Shown here piece by piece: positions 1 to 7,112 of a stretch of DNA of 16,703 nucleotides (its first letter is position 1; every line of letters begins with the position of its first letter). This DNA is from Oceanospirillaceae bacterium (GTDB lineage Bacteria > Pseudomonadota > Gammaproteobacteria > Pseudomonadales > Balneatricaceae). The notes under the pieces are model-generated. The model saw only the letters and a program-made list of their open reading frames with translations, did not search any database and was not told the DNA's origin. The stretch lies in the NCBI GenBank assembly GCA_003497765.1, contig DNNY01000182.1:1-16703 (forward strand), read 5' to 3'. The position numbers were made by a program, and so were the translations under genes.

Positions 1-25
1 CACCGCCACCGCCACCGCCACCTCC
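1..25 (-). repeat. Hexanucleotide GGTGGC repeat encoding polyglycine
   Basis: On the plus strand the window opens with three perfect CACCGC copies and a fourth imperfect one. In the adhesin frame this is an alternating GGT/GGC run for Gly707-Gly714, and it continues past the edge. Gain or loss of one unit would add or remove two glycines without shifting frame. Confidence 0.75.
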
Positions 26-2143
26 AGCAATGATTCCCTTATTATCTATTGTTATATTGGTTGATATTAAAATAGCATCACCACCGTTTTGGCCATCTTG
101 TCCAGTGGTAGAATCTATACCAAACCAGTATTTGTATCTACTTTGCCATCGCGAAATAATCCTTGCTCCATCACCGCCTTTCCCTCCACGGCCTAAGATA
201 GTTCCTCTATTTATAATTTTTAGACTGGCATAACCACTGCCGGTGGTTATAGCGTAGCTATTAATGTCTGGTGCCACTAAAATTACGTTTGGAGAAATTT
301 CAATTGTCACATGTTTGTATTTTGATCCACTTACTAAGTTGGCAATATTAATGCCATTATTACTACTTTGATTAATAACAAATTTACAGGAGTTGGGGTC
401 AACAGGACATGATGTAATTTCTGTTAAATTTGCTGGTGAAGTAAATGTGCCATCGAGTCGACGACATTGCATACCACCATTTCTAGGGGGAGTGCAGGTT
501 CGCGTCTTTACGCTTTTAGGACTAGTACAGGTTGCTTTGCTACAAGCAGAATAGTTTGACCAAACACCATCTATAGGGCAGCTTGCGGTACCTGTTGGTT
601 TGGGCCCGCTACAAGGCAACGGAGCACCATTTGACCAACCTTGTTGACAGCTATAGATAGCATCTTTGCGGCCAATGCTGCGGTCACAGTTAGCATAGCC
701 CGTATGTTGCCATGTGGGTGCAGAATTTATATAGAGGGTGACAGGCTGAGTTGCTGTATTGCCAGCCTCATCTTCTGCCGTCACAATAAATCTATAGGTG
801 TTTTGGTTGGTATTATTAAGACTGACGTTGCCATTATTAACATCAATCACAAATAATGAAGCGTCATTGCCACTTAGTTTGTAGCGGACGTTATTCTGGT
901 CTGAAGCCGTAGCTTGATAAACTACCGCTGTTGGGGACAGGGTATTTTTATCGATACTATTTGTCATAGAAGAGGTAAATACAGGGGATTTGGTATCGGT
1001 TATTACTGTCTCAGCATAATTAGAAATACGGCTATTGCCGGCGGCATCAGTGTGTCTCGTTTCTATTGTCCCTATTGGGTAGACAATGTTAGCGGCAAGG
1101 GTAAAGCTGTTGCCATTGCCTTGATGCCAATTATTGTCACCTTTGCGACGGTACTCCCAGGTGCTTCCCGGCTCCAAATTTGAAATAGTTATCTGAGTAT
1201 TGTTAGTAATATTATCAGTACTGCTATAGCCAGAATCATTATCTAAAGTCAGATTGAGTGGATCAGCATACAAATCGCCAATTACCTCAAAGTTTGTAGT
1301 GGCTTGGCTGGTGTTATTTACCCAATCACTCTCTTTAATATTAAATAGGTAAGTATTGTTGTGGGTGATAGAGGCGGGGTAGGTCCAGATACATTGGTTC
1401 TCGTTTTCAGTTATTGCATCGGATTCTGATGGCGTTGATGTATTTGTTTTCTCATCTATCTTTGCCTCCGGTTGCGGGCACTGGCATTTAACAGTGGCAA
1501 GGGCAGAACTGTCATTATATATGGTCACAGTTGAGCCGGTACCTTCACAGTAACCACCAAGCTCTAAGCTGTTATCGTTAGTAATATTTGTTGGTAGTGA
1601 CATTAGATTACCAGTGTGCAGTTCTTGGTCATCTTTGGCATAGGTAAAGCTAGGGGTGGGTGGGTAGAGATCAATGCCAGTGCTCGTGCCACCACACTTA
1701 AACCAAGCACATCCTGAATTATGGTCGGTTTGGCCTCCTTCTAACGTGGTGATATATGGCGTGTTTAGTTTGGATTGATAGTCCAAAGGTAGGGGCCAAG
1801 TTACAGTCTGACCAATTACCTTTGCATTGGGAGCACGTTCCAGTAGTTGCCAGGGGTTTACGTCTTTAGGCAATTCCACTTGCAATTCTGCTTGCCCGCA
1901 ACTGGGCTCATTTAAGGTGATACTCCACTGGGTGCCAGAGGGCAAAAATTGAACAAAACCATCATCTATTTGCCCGCACTGGCTGCCGTTGTCTAATGGC
2001 GAGGTACTTTGAGCACTTGTTTCCATACCGGCCATAAAGCTTTGAACATGGATATCTGCTTGATCTTGGTGATACTCTGATAAGAAGTACACACTTGTTG
2101 CAAGGGCGCCACCCATAGCAACCATTAATGCCACATTATTCAT
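1..2143 (-). CDS. Large modular pilus-tip adhesin (PilV-like position), C-terminus cut by window edge
   Basis: An open frame of at least 714 codons has no stop before the left edge. ATG at 2143 follows an in-frame TAG and an AGGGG ribosome site. Residues 3-21 form a hydrophobic helix (MNNVALMVAMGG...) with no prepilin leader. About 165-290 and 295-374 are bacterial Ig-like domains; the second has the family signatures LDNDSGYSSTDNIT, WEYRRKGD and TRHTDAAGN. About 386-474 is cadherin-like (ending TAEDEAGNTAT). Residues 475-522 are a four-cysteine module shared with the upstream gene, and 526-574 a thrombospondin type 1-like module (WSNYSAC, RTCTPPRNGG). From about 584 onward a Gly-rich segment (INRGTILGRGGKGGDG, then ITIDNKGIIAGGGG) resembles phage tail-tip proteins. 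It is last in the pil cluster, where R64-type systems encode the PilV tip adhesin. That role is inferred; the N-terminus does not look like canonical PilV. Confidence 0.82.
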   Translation of the reverse strand, partial: MNNVALMVAMGGALATSVYFLSEYHQDQADIHVQSFMAGMETSAQSTSPLDNGSQCGQIDDGFVQFLPSGTQWSITLNEPSCGQAELQVELPKDVNPWQLLERAPNAKVIGQTVTWPLPLDYQSKLNTPYITTLEGGQTDHNSGCAWFKCGGTSTGIDLYPPTPSFTYAKDDQELHTGNLMSLPTNITNDNSLELGGYCEGTGSTVTIYNDSSALATVKCQCPQPEAKIDEKTNTSTPSESDAITENENQCIWTYPASITHNNTYLFNIKESDWVNNTSQATTNFEVIGDLYADPLNLTLDNDSGYSSTDNITNNTQITISNLEPGSTWEYRRKGDNNWHQGNGNSFTLAANIVYPIGTIETRHTDAAGNSRISNYAETVITDTKSPVFTSSMTNSIDKNTLSPTAVVYQATASDQNNVRYKLSGNDASLFVIDVNNGNVSLNNTNQNTYRFIVTAEDEAGNTATQPVTLYINSAPTWQHTGYANCDRSIGRKDAIYSCQQGWSNGAPLPCSGPKPTGTASCPIDGVWSNYSACSKATCTSPKSVKTRTCTPPRNGGMQCRRLDGTFTSPANLTEITSCPVDPNSCKFVINQSSNNGINIANLVSGSKYKHVTIEISPNVILVAPDINSYAITTGSGYASLKIINRGTILGRGGKGGDGARIISRWQSRYKYWFGIDSTTGQDGQNGGDAILISTNITIDNKGIIAGGGGGGGG
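422..568 (-). other. Thrombospondin type 1-like module within the adhesin
   Basis: Adhesin residues 526-574 show W528-x2-Y-x2-C534, C539, R548-x-C550-x2-P, NGG and C560. This is the order of the Trp, Cys and Arg landmarks of a thrombospondin type 1 repeat (WSxWSxC ... RxRxC ... G..C). It is an eye-level match, not a profile hit. Such repeats usually bind glycans or other proteins on surfaces. Confidence 0.6.
578..721 (-). repeat. Four-cysteine module, copy in the adhesin
   Basis: Adhesin residues 475-522 start AP-x-W and carry cysteines at 486, 499, 511 and 522, with the core CQQGWSNG. The matching copy is at 2511-2657 in the adjacent gene. The two differ by only one residue in the first inter-cysteine distance. 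Confidence 0.7.
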
Positions 2144-2186
2144 AACTAGCCCCTATATTTCATTATTTTTTAGCATGGATCTAAGC

Positions 2187-3287
2187 TCATGGGCAGTTCC
2201 TGTCACAGTCCCTATCGCGGGTTTCCAAATTAATCACAAAGCGGCTTTTATCAACTTCAAAATGCGCCCCATTTTCATCTGGTATATATTTCCAATCGGT
2301 TTCGAAATCAGGGTGATTAAATTTCAAACGCATTTGGTATATCTTGAAGCCAATAGGTAATTGTAATGAAGGATCACATTCCTGCATGGCCTCATCAATA
2401 AAGCCTTTCATGCAAATATCATTTACCACGAATCTTCGTTCTACTATTAGAATGTGACTGCTTGGCAGAACCCCCCATTCCCCCCATTCTTCTTGCCAAT
2501 ATGCTGGCTCACAAGTGACCATTTCTGTAGTCCCTTCGATATCACAAGCTACTTGTTCACCATCATGCCAACCTTGTTTACAGTTCTTGGGTTTCTTGGT
2601 TTGTTGTTTGTTTATGCAGGCGCCATAAGTATATTCACCCTTTAGCCACTCTGGTGCGCGGTCACAGTTTTTTGTTTCTGCTTTATCACCTAAACACCAG
2701 GCAAAGGGCTGGTTATCTTTTTTGCAGTGCCCATAGCGAGTGAGTTTGCCTGTATCAGCAGGGCATTCATTGGCAGGTAGCCAAGGGCCAAAGTCTTGCC
2801 ATTGACCATATTTCGTTGCATCTAATTGTACTTTTACAAAGGTATTTACAGCATGGTTTTGGCTTATATCGCCATGCTGGTTGACTATCTCTATGTCCAG
2901 TTGGTTAAAGTGTCGTGCCAATTGTTTGGCTTGTGCATAGGTCCCGACATTAAATAGCAGTTCAGCATTGGTATTGTTGGTACTCAGCTTGGTCATGCTT
3001 TGCAGAAGATTATTTTTTGGTTGTATAGGTAGGTAAGGTGCTAGTTCATTTAGGGCTGTAGGCCAGACGCCATGATCGTTAAAATAACTTAGGGCAGCGC
3101 TCAGTTGTTGCACGCTACCATTGGTATTGGCCATAGCCTGGGTTTGCTGCATCTGCTTTTGTGCTTTGGGTAGATCGATTTGAACCACCACAAGTGTTAC
3201 GGCTAACAAGGCTACTAAGCCAGGCATTGTACTTATCCCTTTATGGCGTCGATTGTGACATAAATGCAAAAGGTTGATTGTCTGCAT
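2187..3287 (-). CDS. Minor pilin-like protein with C-terminal cysteine-rich/TSP1-like domains
   Basis: This 366-residue protein starts at an ATG preceded at 10 bases by a strong TAAGGAG ribosome site. Residues 1-17 form a prepilin-type leader ending HRRHKG-like (cut after Gly17), followed by a hydrophobic helix (about 23-38). Mature position 5 is Pro, not the usual Glu. Residues 60-86 (AALSYFNDHGVWP...LAPYL) have the minor pilin/pseudopilin pattern and parallel the upstream gene. Residues 162-208 are thrombospondin type 1-like (FGPW, C175, R184, C188, C198, C208). Residues 211-259 are a four-cysteine module (C224, C236, C248, C259) shared with the adhesin, followed by a Trp-rich stretch (W264, W268, W271). 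The last 80 residues match nothing I recognise. The next gene starts 43 bases on. It is likely a minor pilin near the tip; the specific role is inferred. Confidence 0.78.
   Translation of the reverse strand: MQTINLLHLCHNRRHKGISTMPGLVALLAVTLVVVQIDLPKAQKQMQQTQAMANTNGSVQQLSAALSYFNDHGVWPTALNELAPYLPIQPKNNLLQSMTKLSTNNTNAELLFNVGTYAQAKQLARHFNQLDIEIVNQHGDISQNHAVNTFVKVQLDATKYGQWQDFGPWLPANECPADTGKLTRYGHCKKDNQPFAWCLGDKAETKNCDRAPEWLKGEYTYGACINKQQTKKPKNCKQGWHDGEQVACDIEGTTEMVTCEPAYWQEEWGEWGVLPSSHILIVERRFVVNDICMKGFIDEAMQECDPSLQLPIGFKIYQMRLKFNHPDFETDWKYIPDENGAHFEVDKSRFVINLETRDRDCDRNCP
2511..2657 (-). repeat. Four-cysteine module, copy in the minor pilin-like gene
   Basis: Residues 211-259 of the 366-residue protein read AP-x-W, then C-x11-C-x11-C-x10-C with the core CKQGWHDG. 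The adhesin copy at 578-721 is C-x12-C-x11-C-x10-C with CQQGWSNG. Conserved spacing plus the QGW-x-(N/D)-G core argues for common descent. Confidence 0.7.
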
Positions 3288-3301
3288 TACTAGTTATCTC
3301 C

Positions 3302-3793
3302 TTAAGGTGGTGCAATGCCGATATGCACCCAATTGCCATTAAGATCTGGGGCGCCACATAACTGGATACCGTTGGCACATACCCGAGCAATAGCGCCATA
3401 TTTAGCCGCTAAAGCCATTGCCGTTCGGTTGTCTCTGGTTTGCGTAGCAAGTACTAAACCCAAGCTTCCGGGAGGCTGAATAAAGGTCCACCCATGGCCC
3501 CAAGCATTATTATTAATGATCGATAAATAAGTGGGAGTTAGGTCACTGGCATTAACGGGCCATAAGCCGTTATCAACACGGTAGTCCAAGGCGGCATTTA
3601 ATATTTGGGCACTAGTCATTTGGGCGTTAGTGATATTTACTTTACGCCTTTGTTGTTCTATCTGCGGCAGATTGTACTGAACGGCAATGATAGTAAAGAT
3701 GGCGATACTGATCGCCAGTGGTAATAGTGAAATACCCCTCTGATTATATAGACGATTTCTATAACAGCCGAATAGTTGTCGTTTTTGTAACAT
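3302..3793 (-). CDS. Minor pilin-like protein
   Basis: I chose the ATG at 3793 (163 residues). It gives a normal 20-residue leader ending YNQRG, whereas the upstream GTG at 3844 gives 37 residues with no better ribosome site. The cut should fall after RG, and the mature protein begins ISLLPLAISIAIFTIIAVQ, a pilin-type helix with Pro at +5 instead of Glu. The mature body contains AALDYRVDNGLWP...LTPTYL, paralogous to the same region of the next gene, and two cysteines near the C-terminus (VCANGIQLCG) that may form a disulfide. It sits between the major pilin gene, from which a long hairpin separates it, and the cysteine-rich minor pilin gene 14 bases on. It is probably a structural minor pilin or assembly initiator; no exact family name can be given by eye. 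Confidence 0.78.
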   Translation of the reverse strand: MLQKRQLFGCYRNRLYNQRGISLLPLAISIAIFTIIAVQYNLPQIEQQRRKVNITNAQMTSAQILNAALDYRVDNGLWPVNASDLTPTYLSIINNNAWGHGWTFIQPPGSLGLVLATQTRDNRTAMALAAKYGAIARVCANGIQLCGAPDLNGNWVHIGIAPP

Positions 3794-3886
3794 AGTCCAT
3801 TCTCGATGCAATTCTTCCCTGGTTACTAAAAATAATACCCACACGGTTATTATGTGCGTCTAAATCTTAGTATTGACGAACAGAGC

Positions 3887-3930
3887 GCAGCAATCTCTGA
3901 ACACTGATAATCAGTGTTAGAAATTGCTAC
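3887..3930 (-). other. Long near-perfect RNA hairpin downstream of pilS
   Basis: Arms 3887-3908 and 3910-3930 pair with two mismatches and one bulged base. The core AACACTGATAATCAGTGTT (3900-3918) is perfect. No T-run follows on either strand, so it is not a typical intrinsic terminator. It lies in the 182-base gap between pilS and the first minor pilin gene. It could act as a 3' stabiliser or processing site, giving more PilS than downstream products; that role is inferred. Confidence 0.7.
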
Positions 3931-3975
3931 CTGCTATGTTCTTTACATCAATTTGGTAGTTTCTAATCTAGTTGC

Positions 3976-4440
3976 CTAGTTTAGGGTTAGGTTTAAAACG
4001 GTATTATTGCCAGCTGCATCTGGTGTGCATAGGGTAGTAGCATTCGTCCCAACTACACGACGATGATTCTTAAAGCTTGCTAACATTTGTGCACAAACTT
4101 CAGCATCATCCACTTGATAAGTAAACACTGAAGCAGCCCAATTGTTGGCATTGCCATAAATATTGTTGCCAGTTAAGGCAGGAACTTGAACATTAGTAAC
4201 AGGATTAGCCGGATCTGCTGTCCTTACCGTATTATAATCATTTAGTATGTTGGTAATTTCATTAGTAGCGCGAAGTTGGTCGCTTTCACCAAATAACTCA
4301 GTACCTTCAACAAGTATAACTGCAGTAGCACCAGCCATAAGTGCCATACCAACGGCAAAGGCTGCCATGGTATTGCCTTTTTGCTTTTGCGCAGCAAGTA
4401 GATTTGTTTTATCGGTTGATGTTTTAATTAATGTATTCAT
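3976..4440 (-). CDS. pilS: Major type IVb prepilin
   Basis: This 154-residue protein starts at ATG 4440, 8 bases after a TGGAG ribosome site. It has a 22-residue leader ending QKQKG and a mature N-terminus NTMAAFAVGMALMAGATAV, a hydrophobic pilin helix continuing into ESDQLRATNEITNILNDYN. Two C-terminal cysteines (C116, C138) can form the disulfide loop typical of type IV pilins. Length, longer leader and position after pilR fit PilS of R64-type type IVb pili, the polymerising subunit of the fibre. The usual Glu at mature position 5 is Ala here. The gene is set off from pilR by 54 bases with a small hairpin and followed by a long hairpin, a layout suited to separate mRNA dosing. The family call is confident; the missing Glu5 is the oddity. 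Confidence 0.85.
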   Translation of the reverse strand: MNTLIKTSTDKTNLLAAQKQKGNTMAAFAVGMALMAGATAVILVEGTELFGESDQLRATNEITNILNDYNTVRTADPANPVTNVQVPALTGNNIYGNANNWAASVFTYQVDDAEVCAQMLASFKNHRRVVGTNATTLCTPDAAGNNTVLNLTLN

Positions 4441-4469
4441 CTTCAGAACTCCAGTTGTTTTTGTGTGTT

Positions 4470-4485
4470 TGCCTTTTTCTAGGCA
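4470..4485 (-). other. Small hairpin in the pilR-pilS gap
   Basis: On the minus strand TGCCT and AGGCA are separated by six A-rich bases, 30 bases upstream of the pilS start. Five base pairs and no T-run make it too weak for a terminator. It may mark a processing site or be incidental. Confidence 0.35.
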
Positions 4486-4494
4486 GGGTTATTT

Positions 4495-5544
4495 CTACAT
4501 CCCGGGAGGCGAAATACCGCCACCTGAGATTAACTGTAGAATGGGATAAAAAAGGATTGCGCCCAGTATTAGCAGGGCTGACATTAAGTAATACTGCTTC
4601 TGGCGTAGTTGCTGGCGAATACTGATATTGAGCATATGTGCCACTTTTTCAAAGCCAAAGGCGAGGGCTTCGATGCCTTCATTGGGGGCAAAAGAAGCAA
4701 GGCTATCACTAAAGCGCGGTTCTAATAGCGTATTGCGCAGGGCGTCAGCGACAGCAAAGCCATCAGTAAGGCGTTGGCGCACAAGAAATAGACTATGGTT
4801 TTGCTGATGGCTCGTATAGATACCGCTTGCAATACGCGTAATTAGGCTCATATCTAAACCATTGCGAAGGCTGTCGGCGGCTAACGAACAGAATTCAAAA
4901 GCCACCATACGATCATAGGCTTGGTAAAACCCAAATTTATAAGCCCAAGATCGAGCCGGCGCCATCAGGCGTCTGCGTAAATAGTAATAGAGCATCACTA
5001 GTATAAGCAGCACCAGCAAACTTATACCGCCCCAGCGAGCTATTACATCCATATACGTAAGCAAGAGCATATCTTTGTTAAAGGACTCCAGCATTTCCCG
5101 CTGCCCATTAAACAATACGATCATAAGCAAGAAGCTAGCGGCAAATATAAGATATTGCATGTTGCTTTTGATAACGGTATCAAAAAAGGAAACGGCCTCC
5201 TGTTTTCCTTTTAGCACCAATTCGATACCCCTTATCAATTGATCTTGTTGGGCTGCAGCCTTTAATTGCAGAGCATCTTTTAAAGGGAAATGGTGCTGCC
5301 ATTGACGCGTGCAGTTATGATAAAGGGTCAAATCTTGTAATGACTGACGTGCCAAGTTTTTTATCTGCTGAGTTGTACCTGTTTGTGATAAGTTCTGGAA
5401 AATCTGACTCAGAGGTAAATTGCCGCTAAGCTGAGCATGCATAACTTCCAAAAACTCCCGCCGGTCGGCATCATCAAACAAGAAGGTTTGATAAAAGCGA
5501 TAATATAGATGGCGGGCAAAGCGCTTTGTGACTTTGATTAACAT
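4495..5544 (-). CDS. pilR: Type IVb pilus inner-membrane platform protein PilR (GspF family)
   Basis: This 349-residue protein has the GspF/TadC-like layout: a cytoplasmic domain with FLEVMHAQLSGNLPLSQIF near residues 31-50, two membrane segments (about 130-146 and 171-188), a second repeat of the cytoplasmic domain (FCSLAADSLRNGLDMSLITRIA, 218-239) and a C-terminal membrane segment (about 318-339). In type IV pili and type II secretion this protein forms the inner-membrane platform that couples the ATPase to pilin extraction. The start codon lies inside the end of pilQ (7-base overlap), implying translational coupling with its partner ATPase. The length is typical of R64-type PilR. I see nothing missing. 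Confidence 0.88.
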   Translation of the reverse strand: MLIKVTKRFARHLYYRFYQTFLFDDADRREFLEVMHAQLSGNLPLSQIFQNLSQTGTTQQIKNLARQSLQDLTLYHNCTRQWQHHFPLKDALQLKAAAQQDQLIRGIELVLKGKQEAVSFFDTVIKSNMQYLIFAASFLLMIVLFNGQREMLESFNKDMLLLTYMDVIARWGGISLLVLLILVMLYYYLRRRLMAPARSWAYKFGFYQAYDRMVAFEFCSLAADSLRNGLDMSLITRIASGIYTSHQQNHSLFLVRQRLTDGFAVADALRNTLLEPRFSDSLASFAPNEGIEALAFGFEKVAHMLNISIRQQLRQKQYYLMSALLILGAILFYPILQLISGGGISPPGM

Positions 5545-7112
5545 GCTATGGCTTCCCCTGTATCATGTGATTGAGGCTGCCAGTGATGCCTTAGGTTTTC
5601 GACAGAAAAACGATCAATACGCTGTTCCACAAGGGTGGGGTCAAGCAGCCCAATTTGCACTTTCTTTAAAGCATCTATGTGTAAGGTGTCGATCTGATGT
5701 TCCCAGAAATAATCAATAATGCCATCCCAGCTTTGTTGGCTAATTAGCTCGCGAATGGTGCGATTTATTTCTACCGCTTCAGACACTAATGTTTGGCCAC
5801 TGATGCCTGAATAATCACAGGCATTACAACCTTCTGGGTTACGATAACGAAGCTCACCACCGAGATGGGTTTGGTAATAGGCCTGCTGTTGCGGATCTGG
5901 ATGTTCTGAGAGGGCGCAATGGGGGCAACTAACAGGGACCAGTTTTTGGCAAATAACACCCATTAAGGTATCAGGTGCTGCCAGCTCTTCCACACTAATA
6001 CCTAGTTGAAGTAGACGGGTAAAGCACATAATAATTTTGCCGCAGTGGGTGGTACCGGTTGTAAGTTTCCCCTCGGTGGCTTTTTCTTTAGCAAAAGACA
6101 CCATCAGTTCATCCCGCAGTTCGCCCACATTAATTACATCTGGGTCCATACGCATGGTTTGCAGCATTAACTCCCGGATAGTTTGTTCAGCATCAATGCA
6201 ATCACGTCGTATCTGAATATGGGATACTTCTGGCAAGAGCACTTCTACGGGATCTTCATAGGAGAGGATGGCCTTATTTTGCATGGCATCAAGAAAGGCA
6301 GTTAGCGTTGTCGATTTACCTGAATTGGTTGGCCCACCAACCACCAGTAACCCCCCATTGTTTTTTACAAAACGCTGAATAATGGCCAATTGTTTGTTGG
6401 AATAGCCACAATCAGTTAGCTGCACACTATCTTTGGCATTGCGAATACGAAATGTCATGGAGGTGCCACGAGCTTCAGGCACAGATGCTAGCCGCACCAG
6501 ATAGGTTTGCCCTTTATAGGGGTGTTGGAACGAAGCATCATTACCTCTTCGGTCATCAATATTAGCGCAGCCATATGGCTCGCCAGTAAAGGCTGCACGG
6601 TAGATACCGTAGGCTTCTTCATAGCTAATACGTGCTTCATTGACTAAAGTTTGATGTTTGCGGAAGCGAATCCAAGAGGATGTAGCATGGCGACCAATGT
6701 TATCCTTAATGCCGCTGCCTTCAATAAAGGAGTCTTGCCAGGCGTGCAGGTGAATATCTGACACCTCACTATCAATAGCTCTGGCCAGAAGTTCTTCTAC
6801 AGATTTGTTGCGACTTACTTCTCGCCGCTTATTTGGGCGTTTTTGTAATAGTTGTCTGGCCTGGGTAAAGGATTGGTACACAGATTCACTGATTTCTCGG
6901 AGTTGTGGCTCAACACCAAGAGTTTCTTTAACAACTCGGAGCAGCTGCTTAAGCATGCGTAGATTGTCGTTGACATAGAGAATGCCACCTTGTTCCGTAA
7001 TGATGGCATGCAGACTAGGCCGATCCTGTAGATATTGCACAATGGGAATTTCAGTGCTACAGACAACAGCCTCTAGCTCAGTGACATCAGTAATAATCTG
7101 GCTCGCTACCAT
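5538..7112 (-). CDS. pilQ: Type IVb pilus assembly ATPase PilQ (GspE/VirB11 superfamily)
   Basis: The 524-residue protein has the GspE landmarks in order: Walker A GGPTNSGKST (259-268), an Asp-box-like SYEDPVE (284-290), Walker B DPDVINVGELRDE (323-335), and a His-box region TTGTTHCGKI (351-360, slightly divergent). A tetracysteine zinc site follows at C396, C399, C429 and C432. Residues 101-225 form the N2 domain (DIHLHAW, then RLASVPEARGTSMTFRI), and 1-100 are a family-specific N-terminal part. It is the cytoplasmic motor for pilus polymerisation, working with PilR, and matches the 'PilQ' ATPase nomenclature of R64 (not the PilQ secretin of type IVa pili). It overlaps the upstream gene by 7 bases and pilR by 7 bases. 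No second (retraction) ATPase is seen in the window, as is usual for this class. Confidence 0.92.
   Translation of the reverse strand: MVASQIITDVTELEAVVCSTEIPIVQYLQDRPSLHAIITEQGGILYVNDNLRMLKQLLRVVKETLGVEPQLREISESVYQSFTQARQLLQKRPNKRREVSRNKSVEELLARAIDSEVSDIHLHAWQDSFIEGSGIKDNIGRHATSSWIRFRKHQTLVNEARISYEEAYGIYRAAFTGEPYGCANIDDRRGNDASFQHPYKGQTYLVRLASVPEARGTSMTFRIRNAKDSVQLTDCGYSNKQLAIIQRFVKNNGGLLVVGGPTNSGKSTTLTAFLDAMQNKAILSYEDPVEVLLPEVSHIQIRRDCIDAEQTIRELMLQTMRMDPDVINVGELRDELMVSFAKEKATEGKLTTGTTHCGKIIMCFTRLLQLGISVEELAAPDTLMGVICQKLVPVSCPHCALSEHPDPQQQAYYQTHLGGELRYRNPEGCNACDYSGISGQTLVSEAVEINRTIRELISQQSWDGIIDYFWEHQIDTLHIDALKKVQIGLLDPTLVEQRIDRFSVENLRHHWQPQSHDTGEAIAC

Noticed and set aside
1..2143. Shufflon (invertible alternative C-termini) as in R64 pilV
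   Set aside because: No repeated short recombination-type sites or inverted partial reading frames are visible in the adhesin. The decisive 3' end lies outside the window, so it is unsupported rather than excluded.
3794..3844. Upstream GTG start for the minor pilin gene ending at 3302
   Set aside because: It would give a 37-residue leader with a hydrophobic stretch before the real leader and no ribosome site. ATG 3793 gives a normal 20-residue leader.
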